The position numbers and the translations under genes are program-made. From Desmodus rotundus (taxonomy: Eukaryota; Chordata; Mammalia; Chiroptera; Phyllostomidae): 64,000 nucleotides of DNA. A model generated the notes under the pieces. That model was not told where the DNA came from. It searched no databases and worked only from the letters and a program-made list of their open reading frames with translations. Below, in pieces: positions 1 through 12,866 of this stretch (within the stretch, counting starts at the first letter, position 1; every line of letters starts with the position of its first letter). The stretch spans positions 558,001 through 622,000 of the forward strand of contig NW_026527280.1 of assembly GCF_022682495.2 (NCBI RefSeq), written 5' to 3'.

Positions 1-1569
1 GCTAGGCAGTGTGGCCTGTGGGAAATCGTGCGGTCCTCTGAGTGGCAGGGAGGGCTTCTGTTTCCCCGAACAGGTGCGCAGGGACCCTGTAAAACTGCTG
101 TGACCTCTCAAGGTGGTCATGTGACCCCTCAAGTGTGGGGCAGCTGACCTCCCAAGGGTGGGTCACGGGACCCCTCAGGGTTGGGTCACGTGACCCCTCG
201 GGGGTGGGTCATGTGACCCCTCGAGGTGGGTCACGTGACCCCTCAGGGGTGGGTCACGAGACCCCTCAGGGGTGGGTCACGTGACCCCTCAGGTTTGGGT
301 CACGTGACCCCTCGGGGGTGGGTCATGTGACCCCTCGTGGGTGGGTCACGTGACCCCTCAGGGGTGGGTCACGAGACCCCTCAGGGGTGGGTCACGTGAC
401 CGCTCAGGGTTGGGTCACCAGACCCCTCAGGTGTGGGTCAGGAGACACCTAGAGGGTGAGTCCCGTGACCCGAGGAAGGCTTGTGGTGGGGAGCCTGAGT
501 GCGCACGCGCGGCCCAAGTATAGGCCCGAAACCAGCCAGCCGCGGCTCGGAGAAAAGCCATCTCCTGGGGGCCTCCCCATGTCCCTCCACTCCTCAAGGA
601 GGACCCCTTTACGGATCGAAGAAAAGGGGGATCTTCGCAGTGGTGGGTTCGGGCCAGAGGGGTCTGCGGGTTTGTCTGCACGTACGCCAGGTGTTCGCAC
701 AACCGGCCCAGGTGTTTGAGCCCCGTGGAGGCAGAGGGCTCCTTATTGCTGGATGATAGTGTCCTGCAGGGTTAAGGGAGGGCGTGGGCACTCCCAGGGC
801 GACAGAGGGCACCTGGCCTTTAGAGAGTTCCCTGGAAAATTCCCCGCCCAGGCCCCTGGTCCACAAGTCTATCCTGCGCACAGTGTCTGTGGGAGGCTGG
901 GAGTGCTTCTGGGCAGTGTTCCCCAGCGGAAATCGCGTGGTCCTCTAGGTGGCAGGGAGGGCTCCTGTGTCCACGGACAGGTGCCCAGGGACCCGGTGGA
1001 ACTGCTGTGACCTCTAAAGGGTGGGTCAGGTGAGCCGAGGGAGGTGTGTGCTTGGGCGCCTGAGTGCGCATGCACGGCCCACATATAGGCCCGAAACGAG
1101 CCAGCCGCGGCTCGGAGAAAAGCCATCTCCTGGGGGCCTCCCCATGTTCTTCCACTCCTCAAGCGTGACCCCTTTACGGATGGAAGAAAAGGGGGATCTT
1201 CGAGGTGGGTTCGGGCCAGAGGGGTCGGCGGGTTTGCCTCCACGTACGCCAGGTGCCCGCACACCGGGCCCAGGTGTTTGTGCCCCGTGGAGGCAGAGGG
1301 CTGCTTATTGCTGGATGCAAGTGTCCTGCGGGGTCAAGGAACGGCATGGGCACTGCCCCGGCCACACAGGGCGCCGGGCCCTTAGAGAGTTCCATGGGAA
1401 ATCCCCCGCCCATGAGCCCGGTACCCAAGTCTGTCCTTAGCACACTGTCTGTGCGGGGCTGAAGGTGCTGCTAGGCAGTGTGGCCTGTGGGAAATCGTGC
1501 GGTCCTCTGAGTGGCAGGGAGGGCTTCTGTTTACCCGAACAGGTGCGGAGGGACCCTGTAAAACTGCTG
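1..1569. repeat. Array I, partial higher-order repeat: end of B, then A and B
   Basis: The window opens inside the 3' part of a B unit, then has a minisatellite block, an A core (557) and a B core (1122). This B copy carries private changes: its NRF1-like palindrome is broken to TGCGCATGCAC at 1065-1075, and it lacks three bases near 1203 found in other B copies. This copy looks somewhat more diverged than the internal ones. Confidence 0.8.
101..460. repeat. Minisatellite block 1 (23-bp units, E-box)
   Basis: About 15-16 units of 22-24 bp between a B and an A unit. The consensus unit is built on GGTCACGTGACCCC plus a CTCAGGGGTG-type linker. Variants here include CATGTG (CpG decay) and CACGAG. 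Strand is not meaningful because the core is palindromic. Confidence 0.95.
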
Positions 1570-1746
1570 TGACCTCTCAAGGTGGTCATGTGACCCCTCA
1601 AGTGTGGGGCAGCTGACCTCCCAAGGGTGGGTCACGGGACCCCTCAAGGACGGGTCACGTGACCCCAAAAGGGTGGGTCACGAGACTCCTCAAGGGTGGG
1701 TCACGAGACCCCTCAGGGGTGGGTCAGGAGACACCTCAAGGGTGAG
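1570..1746. repeat. Minisatellite block 2, shortest
   Basis: About 177 bp, 7-8 units, between B 1122 and C 1843. Only one intact GTCACGTGAC is left; most units have CACGAG or CACGGG. Confidence 0.95.
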
Positions 1747-2292
1747 TCCCGTGACCCGAGGAAGGCTTGTGATGGGGAGCCTGAGTGCGCACGCGCAGCC
1801 CACGTATAGGCCCGAAACCAGCCAGCCGCGGCTCGGAGAAAAGCCACCTCCTCGGGGCCTCCCCAGGTTCTTCCAATCCTCGAGCGTGACCCCTTTACGG
1901 ATGGAAGAAATGGGGGATCTTCGCAGTGGTGGGTTCGGGCCAGAGGGGTCGGCGGGTTTGCCTCCACGTACGCCAGGTGCCCGCACACCGGGCCCAGGTG
2001 TTTGTGCCCCGTGGAGGCAGAGGGCTGCTTATTGCTGGATGCAAGTGTCCTGCGGGGTCAAGGAACGGCATGGGCACTCCCCCGGCCACACAGGGCGCCG
2101 GGCCCTTATAGAGTTCCATGGGAAATCCCCCGCCCATGCCCCCTGTACCCAAGTCTGTCCTTAGCACACTGTCTGTGGGGGGTGAAGGTGCTGCTAGGCA
2201 GTGTGGCCTGTGGGAAATCGTGCGGTCCTCTGAGTGGCAGGGAGGGCTTCTGTTTCCCCGAACAGGTGCGCAGGGACCCTGTAAAACTGCTG

Positions 2293-2630
2293 TGACCTCT
2301 CAAGGTGGTCATGTGACCCCTCAAGTGTGGGGCAGCTGACCTCCCAAGGGTGGGTCACGGGACCCCTCAAGGGTGGGTCACGAGACCCCTCAAGGACGGG
2401 TCACGTGACCCCAAAAGAGTGTGTCAGGAGACTCCTCAAGGGTGGGTCACGTGACCCCAAAAGGGTGGGTCAGGAGACTCCTCAAGGGTGGGTCACGTGA
2501 CCCCTCGGGGGTGGGTCACGTGACCCCAAAAGGGTGGGTCACGTGACCCCTCAGGGGTGAGTCACGTGACCCCTCAGGGTTGGGTCACCAGACCCCTCAG
2601 GGGTTGGTCAGGAGACATCTAGAGGGTGAG
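2293..2630. repeat. Minisatellite block 3
   Basis: About 338 bp between C 1843 and A 2727. It is rich in the CCCCAAAAGGGTG linker variant that follows CACGTGA in C-derived blocks, and is near-identical to the blocks at 7459 and 16199. Confidence 0.95.
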
Positions 2631-3742
2631 TCCCGTGACCCGAGGAAGGCTTGTGGTGGGGAGCCTGAGTGCGCACGCGCGGCCCAAATATAGGCCCGAA
2701 ACCAGCCAGCCCCGGCTCGGAGAAAAGCCATCTCCTGGGGGCCTCCCCATGTTCCTCCTCTCCTCAAGGAGGACCCCTTTACGGATGGAAGAAAAGGGGG
2801 ATCTTCGCAGTGGTGGGTTCGGGCCAGAGGGGTCTGCGGGTTTGCCTGCACGTACGCCAGGTGCTCGCACAACGGGCCCAGGTGTTTGAGCCCCGTGGAG
2901 GCAGAGGGCTCCTTATTGCTGGATGATAGTGTTCTGCAGGGTTAAGGGAGGGCGTGGGCACTCCCAGGGCGACAGAGGGCACCTGGCCTTTAGAGAGTTC
3001 CCTGGAAAATTCCCCGCCCAGGCCCCTGGTCCACAAGTCTATCCTGCGCACAGTGTCTGTGGGAGGCTGGGAGTGCTTCTGGGCAGTGTTCCCCAGCGGA
3101 AATCGCGTGGTCCTCTAGGTGGCAGGGAGGGCTCCTGTGTCCACGGACAGGTGCCCAGGGACCCGGTGGAACTGCTGTGACCTCTAAAGGGTGGGTCAGG
3201 TGAGCCGAGGGAGGTGTGTGCTTGGGCGCCTGAGTGCGCATGCGCGGCCCACGTATAGGCCCGAAACGAGCCAGCCGCGGCTCGGAGAAAAGCCATCTCC
3301 TGGGGGCCTCCCCATGTTCTTCCACTCCTCAAGCGTGACCCCTTTACGGATGGAAGAAAAGGGGGATCTTCGCAGTGGTGGGTTCGGGCCAGAGGGGTCG
3401 GCGGGTTTGCCTCCACGTACGCCAGGTGCCCGCACACCGGGCCCAGGTGTTTGTGCCCCGTGGAGGCAGAGGGCTGCTTATTGCTGGATGCAAGTGTCCT
3501 GCGGGGTCAAGGAACGGCATGGGCACTGCCCCGGCCACACAGGGCGCCGGGTCCTTAGAGAGTTCCATGGGAAATCCCCCGCCCATGCCCCCGGTACCCA
3601 AGTCTGTCCTTAGCACACTGTCTGTGCGGGGCTGAAGGTGCTGCTAGGCAGTGTGGCCTGTGGGAAATCGTGCGGTCCTCTGAGTGGCAGGGAGGGCTTC
3701 TGTTTCCCCGAACAGGTGCGGAGGGACCCTGTAAAACTGCTG

Positions 3743-4126
3743 TGACCTCTCAAGGTGGTCATGTGACCCCTCAAGTGTGGGGCAGCTGACCTCCCAAGGG
3801 TGGGTCACGGGACCCCTCAAGGACGGGTCACGTGACCCCAAAAGGGTGGGTCACGAGACTCCTCAAGGGTGGGTCACGTGACCCCTCGGGTGTGGGTCAC
3901 GTGACCCCTCAGGGGTGGGTCACGAGACCCCTCAGGGGTGGGTCACGTGACCCCTCAGGTTTGGGTCACGTGACCCCTCGGGGGTGGGTCACGTGACCCC
4001 TCGGGGGTGGGTCACGTGACCCCTCAGGGGTGGGTCACGAGACCCCTCAGGGGTGGGTCACGTGACCCCTCAGGGTTGGGTCACGAGACCCCTCAGGGGT
4101 GGGTCAGGAGACACCTAGAGGGTGAG
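3743..4126. repeat. Minisatellite block 4
   Basis: About 384 bp, roughly 16-17 units, between B 3292 and A' 4223. CACGTG units alternate with CACGAG units through most of the block. Confidence 0.95.
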
Positions 4127-5238
4127 TCCTGTGACCCGAGGAAGGCTTGTGGTGGGGAGCCGGAGTGCGCACGCGCCGCCCAAGTATAGGCCCGAAACCA
4201 GCCTGCCGCGGCTCGGAGAAAAGCCATCTCCTGGGGGCCTCCCCATGTTCCTCCTCTCCTCAAGGAGGACCCCTTTACGGATGGAAGAAAAGGGGGATCT
4301 TCGCAGTGGTGGGTTCGGGCCAGAGGGGTCTGCGTGTTTGCCTGCACGTACGCCAGGTGCTCGCACAACGGGCCCAGGTGTTTGAGCCCCGTGGAGGCAG
4401 AGGGCTCCTTATTGCTGGATGATAGTGTTCTGCAGGGTTAAGGGAGGGCGTGGGCACTCCCAGGGCGACAGAGGGCACCTGGCCTTTAGAGAGTTCCCTG
4501 GAAAATTCCCCGCCCAGGCCCCTGGTCCACAAGTCTATCTTGCGCACAGTGTCTGTGGGAGGCTGGGAGTGCTTCTGGGCAGTGTACCCCAGCGGAAATC
4601 GCGTGGTCCTCTAGGTGGCAGGGAGGGCTCCTGTGTCCACGGACAGGTGACCAGGGACCCGGTGGAACTGCTGTGACCTCTAAAGGGTGGGTCAGGTGAG
4701 CCGAGGGAGGTGTGTGCTTGGGCGCCTGAGTGCGCATGCGCGGCCCACGTATAGGCCCGAAACGAGCCAGCCGCGGCTCGGAGAAAAGCCATCTCCTGGG
4801 GGCCTCCCCATGTTCTTCCACTCCTCAAGCGTGACCCCTTTACGGATGGAAGAAAAGGGGGATCTTCGCAGTGGTGGGTTCGGGCCAGAGGGGTCGGCGG
4901 GTTTGCCTCCACGTACGCCAGGTGCCCGCACACCGGGCCCAGGTGTTTGTGCCCCGTGGAGGCAGAGGGCTGCTTATTGCTGGATGCAAGTGTCCTGCGG
5001 GGTCAAGGAACGGCATGGGCACTCCCCCCGCCACACAGGGCGCCGGGCCCTTAGAGAGTTCCATGGGAAATCCCCCGCCCATGCCCCCGGTACCCAAGTC
5101 TGTCCTTAGCACACTGTCTGTGCGGGGCTGAAGGTGCTGCTAGGCAGTGTGGCCTGTGGGAAATCGTGCGGTCCTCTGAGTGGCAGGGAGGGCTTCTGTT
5201 TCCCCGAACAGGTGCGCAGGGACCCTGTAAAACTGCTG

Positions 5239-5553
5239 TGACCTCTCAAGGTGGTCATGTGACCCCTCAAGTGTGGGGCTGCTGACCTCCCAAGGGTGCG
5301 TCACGGGACCCCTCAAGGACGGGTCACGTGACCCCAAAAGGCTGGGTCACGAGACTCCTCAAGGGTGGGTCACGTGACCCCTCAGGGGTGGGTCACGTGA
5401 CCCCAAAATTGCGGGTCACGTGACCCCTCGGGGGTGGGTCACGTGACCCCTCAGGGGTGGGTCACGAGACCCCTCAGGGGTGAGTCACGTGACCCCTCAG
5501 GGTTGGGTCACCAGACCCCTCAGGGGTGGGTCAGGAGACACCTAGAGGGTGAG
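5239..5553. repeat. Minisatellite block 5
   Basis: About 315 bp between B 4788 and A 5650. It carries the private linker CCCCAAAATTGCGGG, shared with the blocks at 10335, 13979 and 19098. Confidence 0.95.
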
Positions 5554-6664
5554 TCCCGTGACCCGAGGAAGGCTTGTGGTGGGGAGCCTGAGTGCGCACG
5601 CGCGGCCCAAGTATAGGCCCGAAACCAGCCAGCCCCGGCTCGGAGAAAAGCCATCTCCTGGGGGCCTCCCCATGTTCCTCCTCTCCTCAAGGAGGACCCC
5701 TTTACGGATGGAAGAAAAGGGGGATCTTCGCAGTGGTGGGTTCGGGCCAGAGGGGTCTGCGGGTTTGCCTGCACGTACGCCAGGTGCTCGCACAACGGGC
5801 CCAGGTGTTTGAGCCCCGTGGAGGCAGAGGGCTCCTTATTGCTGGATGATAGTGTTCTGCAGGGTTAAGGGAGGGCGTGGGCACTCCCAGGGCGACAGAG
5901 GGCACCTGGCCTTTAGAGAGTTCCCTGGAAAATTCCCCGCCCAGGCCCCTGGTCCACAAGTCTATCCTGCGCACAGTGTCTGTGGGAGGCTGGGAGTGCT
6001 TCTGGGCAGTGTTCCCCAGCGGAAATCGCGTGGTCCTCTAGGTGGCAGGGAGGGCTCCTGTGTCCACGGACAGGTGCCCAGGGACCCGGTGGAACTGCTG
6101 TGACCTCTAAAGGGTGGGTCAGGTGAGCCGAGGGAGGTGTGTGCTTGGGCGCCTGAGTGCGCATGCGCGGCCCACGTATAGGCCCGAAACCAGCCAGCCG
6201 AGGCTCGGAGAAAAGCCATCTCCTGGGGGCCTCCCCATGTTCTTCCACTCCTCAAGCGTGACCCCTTTACGGATGGAAGAAAAGGGGGATCTTCGCAGTG
6301 GTGGGTTCGGGCCAGAGGGGTCGGCGGGTTTGCCTCCACGTACGCCAGGTGCCCGCACACCGGGCCCAGGTGTTTGTGCCCCGTGGAGGCAGAGGGCTGC
6401 TTATTGCTGGATGCAAGTGTCCTGCGGGGTCAAGGAACGGCATGGGCACTCCCCCCGCCACACAGGGCGCCGGGCCCTTAGAGAGTTCCATGGGAAATCC
6501 CCCGCCCATGCCCCCGGTACCCAAGTCTGTCCTTAGCACACTGTCTGTGCGGGGCTGAAGGTGCTGCTAGGCAGTGTGGCCTGTGGGAAATCGTGCGGTC
6601 CTCTGAGTGGCAGGGAGGGCTTCTGTTTCCCCGAACAGGTGCGCAGGAACCCTGTAAAACTGCT

Positions 6665-6911
6665 GTGACCTCTCAAGGTGGTCATGTGACCCCTCAAGTG
6701 TGGGGCTGCTGACCTCCCAAGGGTGCGTCACGGGACCCCTCAAGGACGGGTCACGTGACCCCAAAAGGCTGGGTCACGAGACTCCTCAAGGGTGGGTCAC
6801 GTGACCCCTCGGGGGTGGGTCACGTGACCCCAAAAGGGTGGGTCACGAGACTCCTCAAGGGTGGGTCACGAGACCCCTCAGGGGTGGGTCAGGAGACACC
6901 TCAAGGGTGAG
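6665..6911. repeat. Minisatellite block 6
   Basis: About 247 bp between B 6215 and C 7008, three 23-bp steps longer than block 2, which sits at the equivalent position in copy 1. Confidence 0.95.
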
Positions 6912-7458
6912 TCCCGTGACCCGAGGAAGGCTTGTGATGGGGAGCCTGAGTGCGCACGCGCAGCCCACGTATAGGCCCGAAACCAGCCAGCCGCGGCTCG
7001 GAGAAAAGCCACCTCCTCGGGGCCTCCCCAGGTTCTTCCAATCCTCGAGCGTGACCCCTTTACGGATGGAAGAAATGGGGGATCTTCGCAGTGGTGGGTT
7101 CGGGCCAGAGGGGTCGGCGGGTTTGCCTCCACGTACGCCAGGTGCCCGCACACCGGGCCCAGGTGTTTGTGCCCCGTGGAGGCAGAGGGCTGCTTATTGC
7201 TGGATGCAAGTGTCCTGCGGGGTCAAGGAACGGCATGGGCACTCCCCCGGCCACACAGGGCGCCGGGCCCTTATAGAGTTCCATGGGAAATCCCCCGCCC
7301 ATGCCCCCTGTACCCAAGTCTGTCCTTAGCACACTGTCTGTGCGGGGCTGAAGGTGCTGCTAGGCAGTGTGGCCTGTGGGAAATCGTGCGGTCCTCTGAG
7401 TGGCAGGGAGGGCTTCTGTTTCCCCGAACAGGTGCGCAGGGACCCTGTAAAACTGCTG

Positions 7459-7796
7459 TGACCTCTCAAGGTGGTCATGTGACCCCTCAAGTGTGGGGCA
7501 GCTGACCTCCCAAGGGTGGGTCACGGGACCCCTCAAGGGTGGGTCACGAGACCCCTCAAGGACGGGTCACGTGACCCCAAAAGAGTGTGTCAGGAGACTC
7601 CTCAAGGGTGGGTCACGTGACCCCAAAAGGGTGGGTCAGGAGACTCCTCAAGGGTGGGTCACGTGACCCCTCGGGGGTGGGTCACGTGACCCCAAAAGGG
7701 TGGGTCACGTGACCCCTCAGGGGTGAGTCACGTGACCCCTCAGGGTTGGGTCACCAGACCCCTCAGGGGTTGGTCAGGAGACACCTAGAGGGTGAG
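7459..7796. repeat. Minisatellite block 7
   Basis: About 338 bp between C 7008 and A 7893. Same length and unit order as the block at 2293. Confidence 0.95.
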
Positions 7797-8908
7797 TCCC
7801 GTGACCCGAGGAAGGCTTGTGGTGGGGAGCCTGAGTGCGCACGCGCGGCCCAAATATAGGCCCGAAACCAGCCAGCCCCGGCTCGGAGAAAAGCCATCTC
7901 CTGGGGGCCTCCCCATGTTCCTCCTCTCCTCAAGGAGGACCCCTTTACGGATGGAAGAAAAGGGGGATCTTCGCAGTGGTGGGTTCGGGCCAGAGGGGTC
8001 TGCGGTTTTGCCTGCACGTACGCCAGGTGCTCGCACAACGGGCCCAGGTGTTTGAGCCCCGTGGAGGCAGAGGGCTCCTTATTGCTGGATGATAGTGTTC
8101 TGCAGGGTTAAGGGAGGGCGTGGGCACTCCCAGGGCGACAGAGGGCACCTGGCCTTTAGAGAGTTCCCTGGAAAATTCCCCGCCCAGGCCCCTGGTCCAC
8201 AAGTCTATCCTGCGCACAGTGTCTGTGGGAGGCTGGGAGTGCTTCTGGGCAGTGTTCCCCAGCGGAAATCGCGTGGTCCTCTAGGTGGCAGGGAGGGCTC
8301 CTGTGTCCACGGACAGGTGCCCAGGGACCCGGTGGAACTGCTGTGACCTCTAAAGGGTGGGTCAGGTGAGCCGAGGGAGGTGTGTGCTTGGGCGCCTGAG
8401 TGCGCATGCGCGGCCCACGTATAGGCCCGAAACGAGCCAGCCGCGGCTCGGAGAAAAGCCATCTCCTGGGGGCCTCCCCATGTTCTTCCACTCCTCAAGC
8501 GTGACCCCTTTACGGATGGAAGAAAAGGGGGATCTTCGCAGTGGTGGGTTCGGGCCAGAGGGGTCGGCGGGTTTGCCTCCACGTACGCCAGGTGCCCGCA
8601 CACCGGGCCCAGGTGTTTGTGCCCCGTGGAGGCAGAGGGCTGCTTATTGCTGGATGCAAGTGTCCTGCGGGGTCAAGGAACGGCATGGGCACTGCCCCGG
8701 CCACACAGGGCGCCGGGTCCTTAGAGAGTTCCATGGGAAATCCCCCGCCCATGCCCCCGGTACCCAAGTCTGTCCTTAGCACACTGTCTGTGCGGGGCTG
8801 AAGGTGCTGCTAGGCAGTGTGGCCTGTGGGAAATCGTGCGGTCCTCTGAGTGGCAGGGAGGGCTTCTGTTTCCCCGAACAGGTGCGGAGGGACCCTGTAA
8901 AACTGCTG

Positions 8909-9223
8909 TGACCTCTCAAGGTGGTCATGTGACCCCTCAAGTGTGGGGCAGCTGACCTCCCAAGGGTGGGTCACGGGACCCCTCAAGGACGGGTCACGTG
9001 ACCCCAAAAGGGTGGGTCACGAGACTCCTCAAGGGTGGGTCACGTGACCCCTCGGGTGTGGGTCACGTGACCCCTCAGGGGTGGGTCATGTGACCCCTCG
9101 GGGGTGGGTCACGTGACCCCTCAGGGGTGGGTCACGAGACCCCTCAGGGGTGGGTCACGTGACCCCTCAGGGGTGGGTCACGAGACCCCTCAGGGGTGGG
9201 TCAGGAGACACCTAGAGGGTGAG
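8909..9223. repeat. Minisatellite block 8
   Basis: About 315 bp between B 8458 and A' 9320. It is three units shorter than the equivalent block at 3743. Confidence 0.95.
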
Positions 9224-10334
9224 TCCTGTGACCCGAGGAAGGCTTGTGGTGGGGAGCCGGAGTGCGCACGCGCCGCCCAAGTATAGGCCCGAAACCAGCC
9301 TGCCGCGGCTCGGAGAAAAGCCATCTCCTGGGGGCCTCCCCATGTTCCTCCTCTCCTCAAGGAGGACCCCTTTACGGATGGAAGAAAAGGGGGATCTTCG
9401 CAGTGGTGGGTTCGGGCCAGAGGGGTCTGCGTGTTTGCCTGCACGTACGCCAGGTGCTCGCACAACGGGCCCAGGTGTTTGAGCCCCGTGGAGGCAGAGG
9501 GCTCCTTATTGCTGGATGATAGTGTTCTGCAGGGTTAAGGGAGGGCGTGGGCACTCCCAGGGCGACAGAGGGCACCTGGCCTTTAGAGAGTTCCCTGGAA
9601 AATTCCCCGCCCAGGCCCCTGGTCCACAAGTCTATCCTGCGCACAGTGTCTGTGGGAGGCTGGGAGTGCTTCTGGGCAGTGTACCCCAGCGGAAATCGCG
9701 TGGTCCTCTAGGTGGCAGGGAGGGCTCCTGTGTCCACGGACAGGTGACCAGGGACCCGGTGGAACTGCTGTGACCTCTAAAGGGTGGGTCAGGTGAGCCG
9801 AGGGAGGTGTGTGCTTGGGCGCCTGAGTGCGCATGCGCGGCCCACGTATAGGCCCGAAACGAGCCAGCCGCGGCTCGGAGAAAAGCCATCTCCTGGGGGC
9901 CTCCCCATGTTCTTCCACTCCTCAAGCGTGACCCCTTTACGGATGGAAGAAAAGGGGGATCTTCGCAGTGGTGGGTTCGGGCCAGAGGGGTCGGCGGGTT
10001 TGCCTCCATGTACGCCAGGTGCCCGCACACCGGGCCCAGGTGTTTGTGCCCCGTGGAGGCAGAGGGCTGCTTATTGCTGGATGCAAGTGTCCTGCGGGGT
10101 CAAGGAACGGCATGGGCACTCCCCCCGCCACACAGGGCGCCGGGCCCTTAGAGAGTTCCATGGGAAATCCCCCGCCCATGCCCCCGGTACCCAAGTCTGT
10201 CCTTAGCACACTGTCTGTGCGGGGCTGAAGGTGCTGCTAGGCAGTGTGGCCTGTGGGAAATCGTGCGGTCCTCTGAGTGGCAGGGAGGGCTTCTGTTTCC
10301 CCGAACAGGTGCGCAGGGACCCTGTAAAACTGCT

Positions 10335-10581
10335 GTGACCTCTCAAGGTGGTCATGTGACCCCTCAAGTGTGGGGCTGCTGACCTCCCAAGGGTGCGTCA
10401 CGGGACCCCTCAAGGACGGGTCACGTGACCCCAAAAGGCTGGGTCACGAGACTCCTCAAGGGTGGGTCACGTGACCCCTCAGGGGTGGGTCACGTGACCC
10501 CAAAATTGCGGGTCACGTGACCCCTCAGGGTTGGGTCACCAGACCCCTCAGGGGTGGGTCAGGAGACACCTAGAGGGTGAG
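10335..10581. repeat. Minisatellite block 9
   Basis: About 247 bp between B 9885 and A 10678. It keeps the AAAATTGCGGG linker but is three units shorter than block 5. Confidence 0.95.
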
Positions 10582-11692
10582 TCCCGTGACCCGAGGAAGG
10601 CTTGTGGTGGGGAGCCTGAGTGCGCACGCGCGGCCCAAGTATAGGCCCGAAACCAGCCAGCCCCGGCTCGGAGAAAAGCCATCTCCTGGGGGCCTCCCCA
10701 TGTTCCTCCTCTCCTCAAGGAGGACCCCTTTACGGATGGAAGAAAAGGGGGATCTTCGCAGTGGTGGGTTCGGGCCAGAGGGGTCTGCGGGTTTGCCTGC
10801 ACGTACGCCAGGTGCTCGCACAACGGGCCCAGGTGTTTGAGCCCCGTGGAGGCAGAGGGCTCCTTATTGCTGGATGATAGTGTTCTGCAGGGTTAAGGGA
10901 GGGCGTGGGCACTCCCAGGGCGACAGAGGGCACCTGGCCTTTAGAGAGTTCCCTGGAAAATTCCCCGCCCAGGCCCCTGGTCCACAAGTCTATCCTGCGC
11001 ACAGTGTCTGTGGGAGGCTGGGAGTGCTTCTGGGCAGTGTTCCCCAGCGGAAATCGCGTGGTCCTCTAGGTGGCAGGGAGGGCTCCTGTGTCCACGGACA
11101 GTGCCCAGGGACCCGGTGGAACTGCTGTGACCTCTAAAGGGTGGGTCAGGTGAGCCGAGGGAGGTGTGTGCTTGGGCGCCTGAGTGCGCATGCGCGGCCC
11201 ACGTATAGGCCCGAAACCAGCCAGCCGCGGCTCGGAGAAAAGCCATCTCCTGGGGGCCTCCCCATGTTCTTCCACTCCTCAAGCGTGACCCCTTTACGGA
11301 TGGAAGAAAAGGGGGATCTTCGCAGTGGTGGGTTCGGGCCAGAGGGGTCGGCGGGTTTGCCTCCACGTACGCCAGGTGCCCGCACACCGGGCCCAGGTGT
11401 TTGTGCCCCGTGGAGGCAGAGGGCTGCTTATTGCTGGATGCAAGTGTCCTGCGGGGTCAAGGAACGGCATGGGCACTCCCCCCGCCACACAGGGCGCCGG
11501 GCCCTTAGAGAGTTCCATGGGAAATCCCCCGCCCATGCCCCCGGTACCCAAGTCTGTCCTTAGCACACTGTCTGTGCGGGGCTGAAGGTGCTGCTAGGCA
11601 GTGTGGCCTGTGGGAAATCGTGCGGTCCTCTGAGTGGCAGGGAGGGCTTCTGTTTCCCCGAACAGGTGCGCAGGAACCCTGTAAAACTGCTG

Positions 11693-11984
11693 TGACCTCT
11701 CAAGGTGGTCATGTGACCCCTCAAGTGTGGGGCTGCTGACCTCCCAAGGGTGCGTCACGGGACCCCTCAAGGACGGGTCACGTGACCCCAAAAGGCTGGG
11801 TCACGAGACTCCTCAAGGGTGGGTCACGTGACCCCTCGGGGGTGGGTCACGTGACCCCAAAAGGGTGGGTCACGTGACCCCTCAGGGGTGGGTCACGAGA
11901 CCCCTCAGGGGTGAGTCACGTGACCCCTCAGGGTTGGGTCACCAGACCCCTCAGGGGTGGGTCAGGAGACACCTAGAGGGTGAG
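11693..11984. repeat. Minisatellite block 10
   Basis: About 292 bp between B 11242 and C' 12081. Its right end is of A-type (CACCTAGAGGG) rather than the CACCTCAAGGG end seen before true C units. Confidence 0.95.
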
Positions 11985-12528
11985 TCCCGTGACCCGAGGA
12001 AGGCTTGTGGTGGGGAGCCTGAGTGCGCACGCGCGGCCCACGTATAGGCCCGAAACCAGCCAGCCTCGGCTCGGAGAAAAGCCACCTCCTCGGGGCCTCC
12101 CCAGGTTCTTCCAATCCTTGAGCGTGACCCCTTTACGGATGGAAGAAATGGGGGATCTTCGCAGTGGTGGGTTCGGGCCAGAGGGGTCGGCGGGTTTGCC
12201 TCCACGTACGCCAGGTGCCCGCACACCGGGCCCAGGTGTTTGTGCCCCGTGGAGGCAGAGGGCTGCTTATTGCTGGATGCAAGTGTCCTGCGGGGTCAAG
12301 GAACGGCATGGGCACCCCCCGGCCACACAGGGCGCCGGGCCCTTACAGAGTTCCATGGGAAATCCCCCGCCCGCGCCCTGTACCCAAGTCTGCCCTTAGC
12401 ACACTGTCTGTGAGGGGCTGAAGGTGCTGCTAGGCAGTGTGGCCTGTGGGAAATCGTGCGGTCCTCTGAGTGGCAGGGAGGGCTTCTGTTTCCCCGAACA
12501 GGTGCGCAGGGACCCTGTAAAACTGCTG

Positions 12529-12866
12529 TGACCTCTCAAGGTGGTCATGTGACCCCTCAAGTGTGGGGCAGCTGACCTCCCAAGGGTGGGTCACGGGACC
12601 CCTCAAGGACGGGTCACGTGACCCCAAAAGGGTGGGTCACGAGACTCCTCAAGGGTGGGTCACGTGACCCCTCGGGTGTGGGTCACGTGACCCCTCAGGG
12701 GTGGGTCACGAGACCCCTCAGGGGTGGGTCATGTGACCCCTCGGGGGTGGGTCACGTGACCCCTCAGGGGTGGGTCACGAGACCCCTCAGGGGTGGGTCA
12801 CGTGACCCCTCAGGGTTGGGTCACGAGACCCCTCAGGGGTGGGTCAGGAGACACCTAGAGGGTGAG
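12529..12866. repeat. Minisatellite block 11
   Basis: About 338 bp between C' 12081 and A' 12963, with alternating CACGTG and CACGAG units. Confidence 0.95.

Larger units (their letters stand above)
1570..6664. repeat. Array I, higher-order repeat copy 1 (C-A-B-A'-B-A-B)
   Basis: Seven units in the order C (1843), A (2727), B (3292), A' (4223), B (4788), A (5650), B (6215), about 5.1 kb. A' is an A subtype recognised by GGAGCCGGAG before the NRF1-like site and by TCTGCGTGTTT in place of TCTGCGGGTTT. The order is repeated in the next copy at an offset of about 5.1 kb. Confidence 0.85.
6665..11692. repeat. Array I, higher-order repeat copy 2 (C-A-B-A'-B-A-B)
   Basis: Same seven-unit order as copy 1: C 7008, A 7893, B 8458, A' 9320, B 9885, A 10678, B 11242. 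The A at 7893 shares a private GCGGTTTTG variant with the A at 16633. The last A-B dimer has a one-base deletion near 11101 (GACAGTGCCC instead of GACAGGTGCCC), shared with the dimer ending at 20073. Confidence 0.85.

Noticed and set aside
101..460. CRISPR-like short repeats
   Set aside because: The 23-bp units are contiguous with short related linkers. There are no unique spacers and no cas genes, and the wider context is eukaryotic satellite DNA.
516..525. TATA box (TATAGG) in array I units as a defined core promoter
   Set aside because: The match to a TATA consensus is weak. I mention it only as part of the NRF1 module, not as a separate site.
2740..2775. Small inverted repeat CCTC-AA-GGAGG in A units as a terminator or hairpin gene
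   Set aside because: The arms are only four to five bases and no RNA gene context is present.
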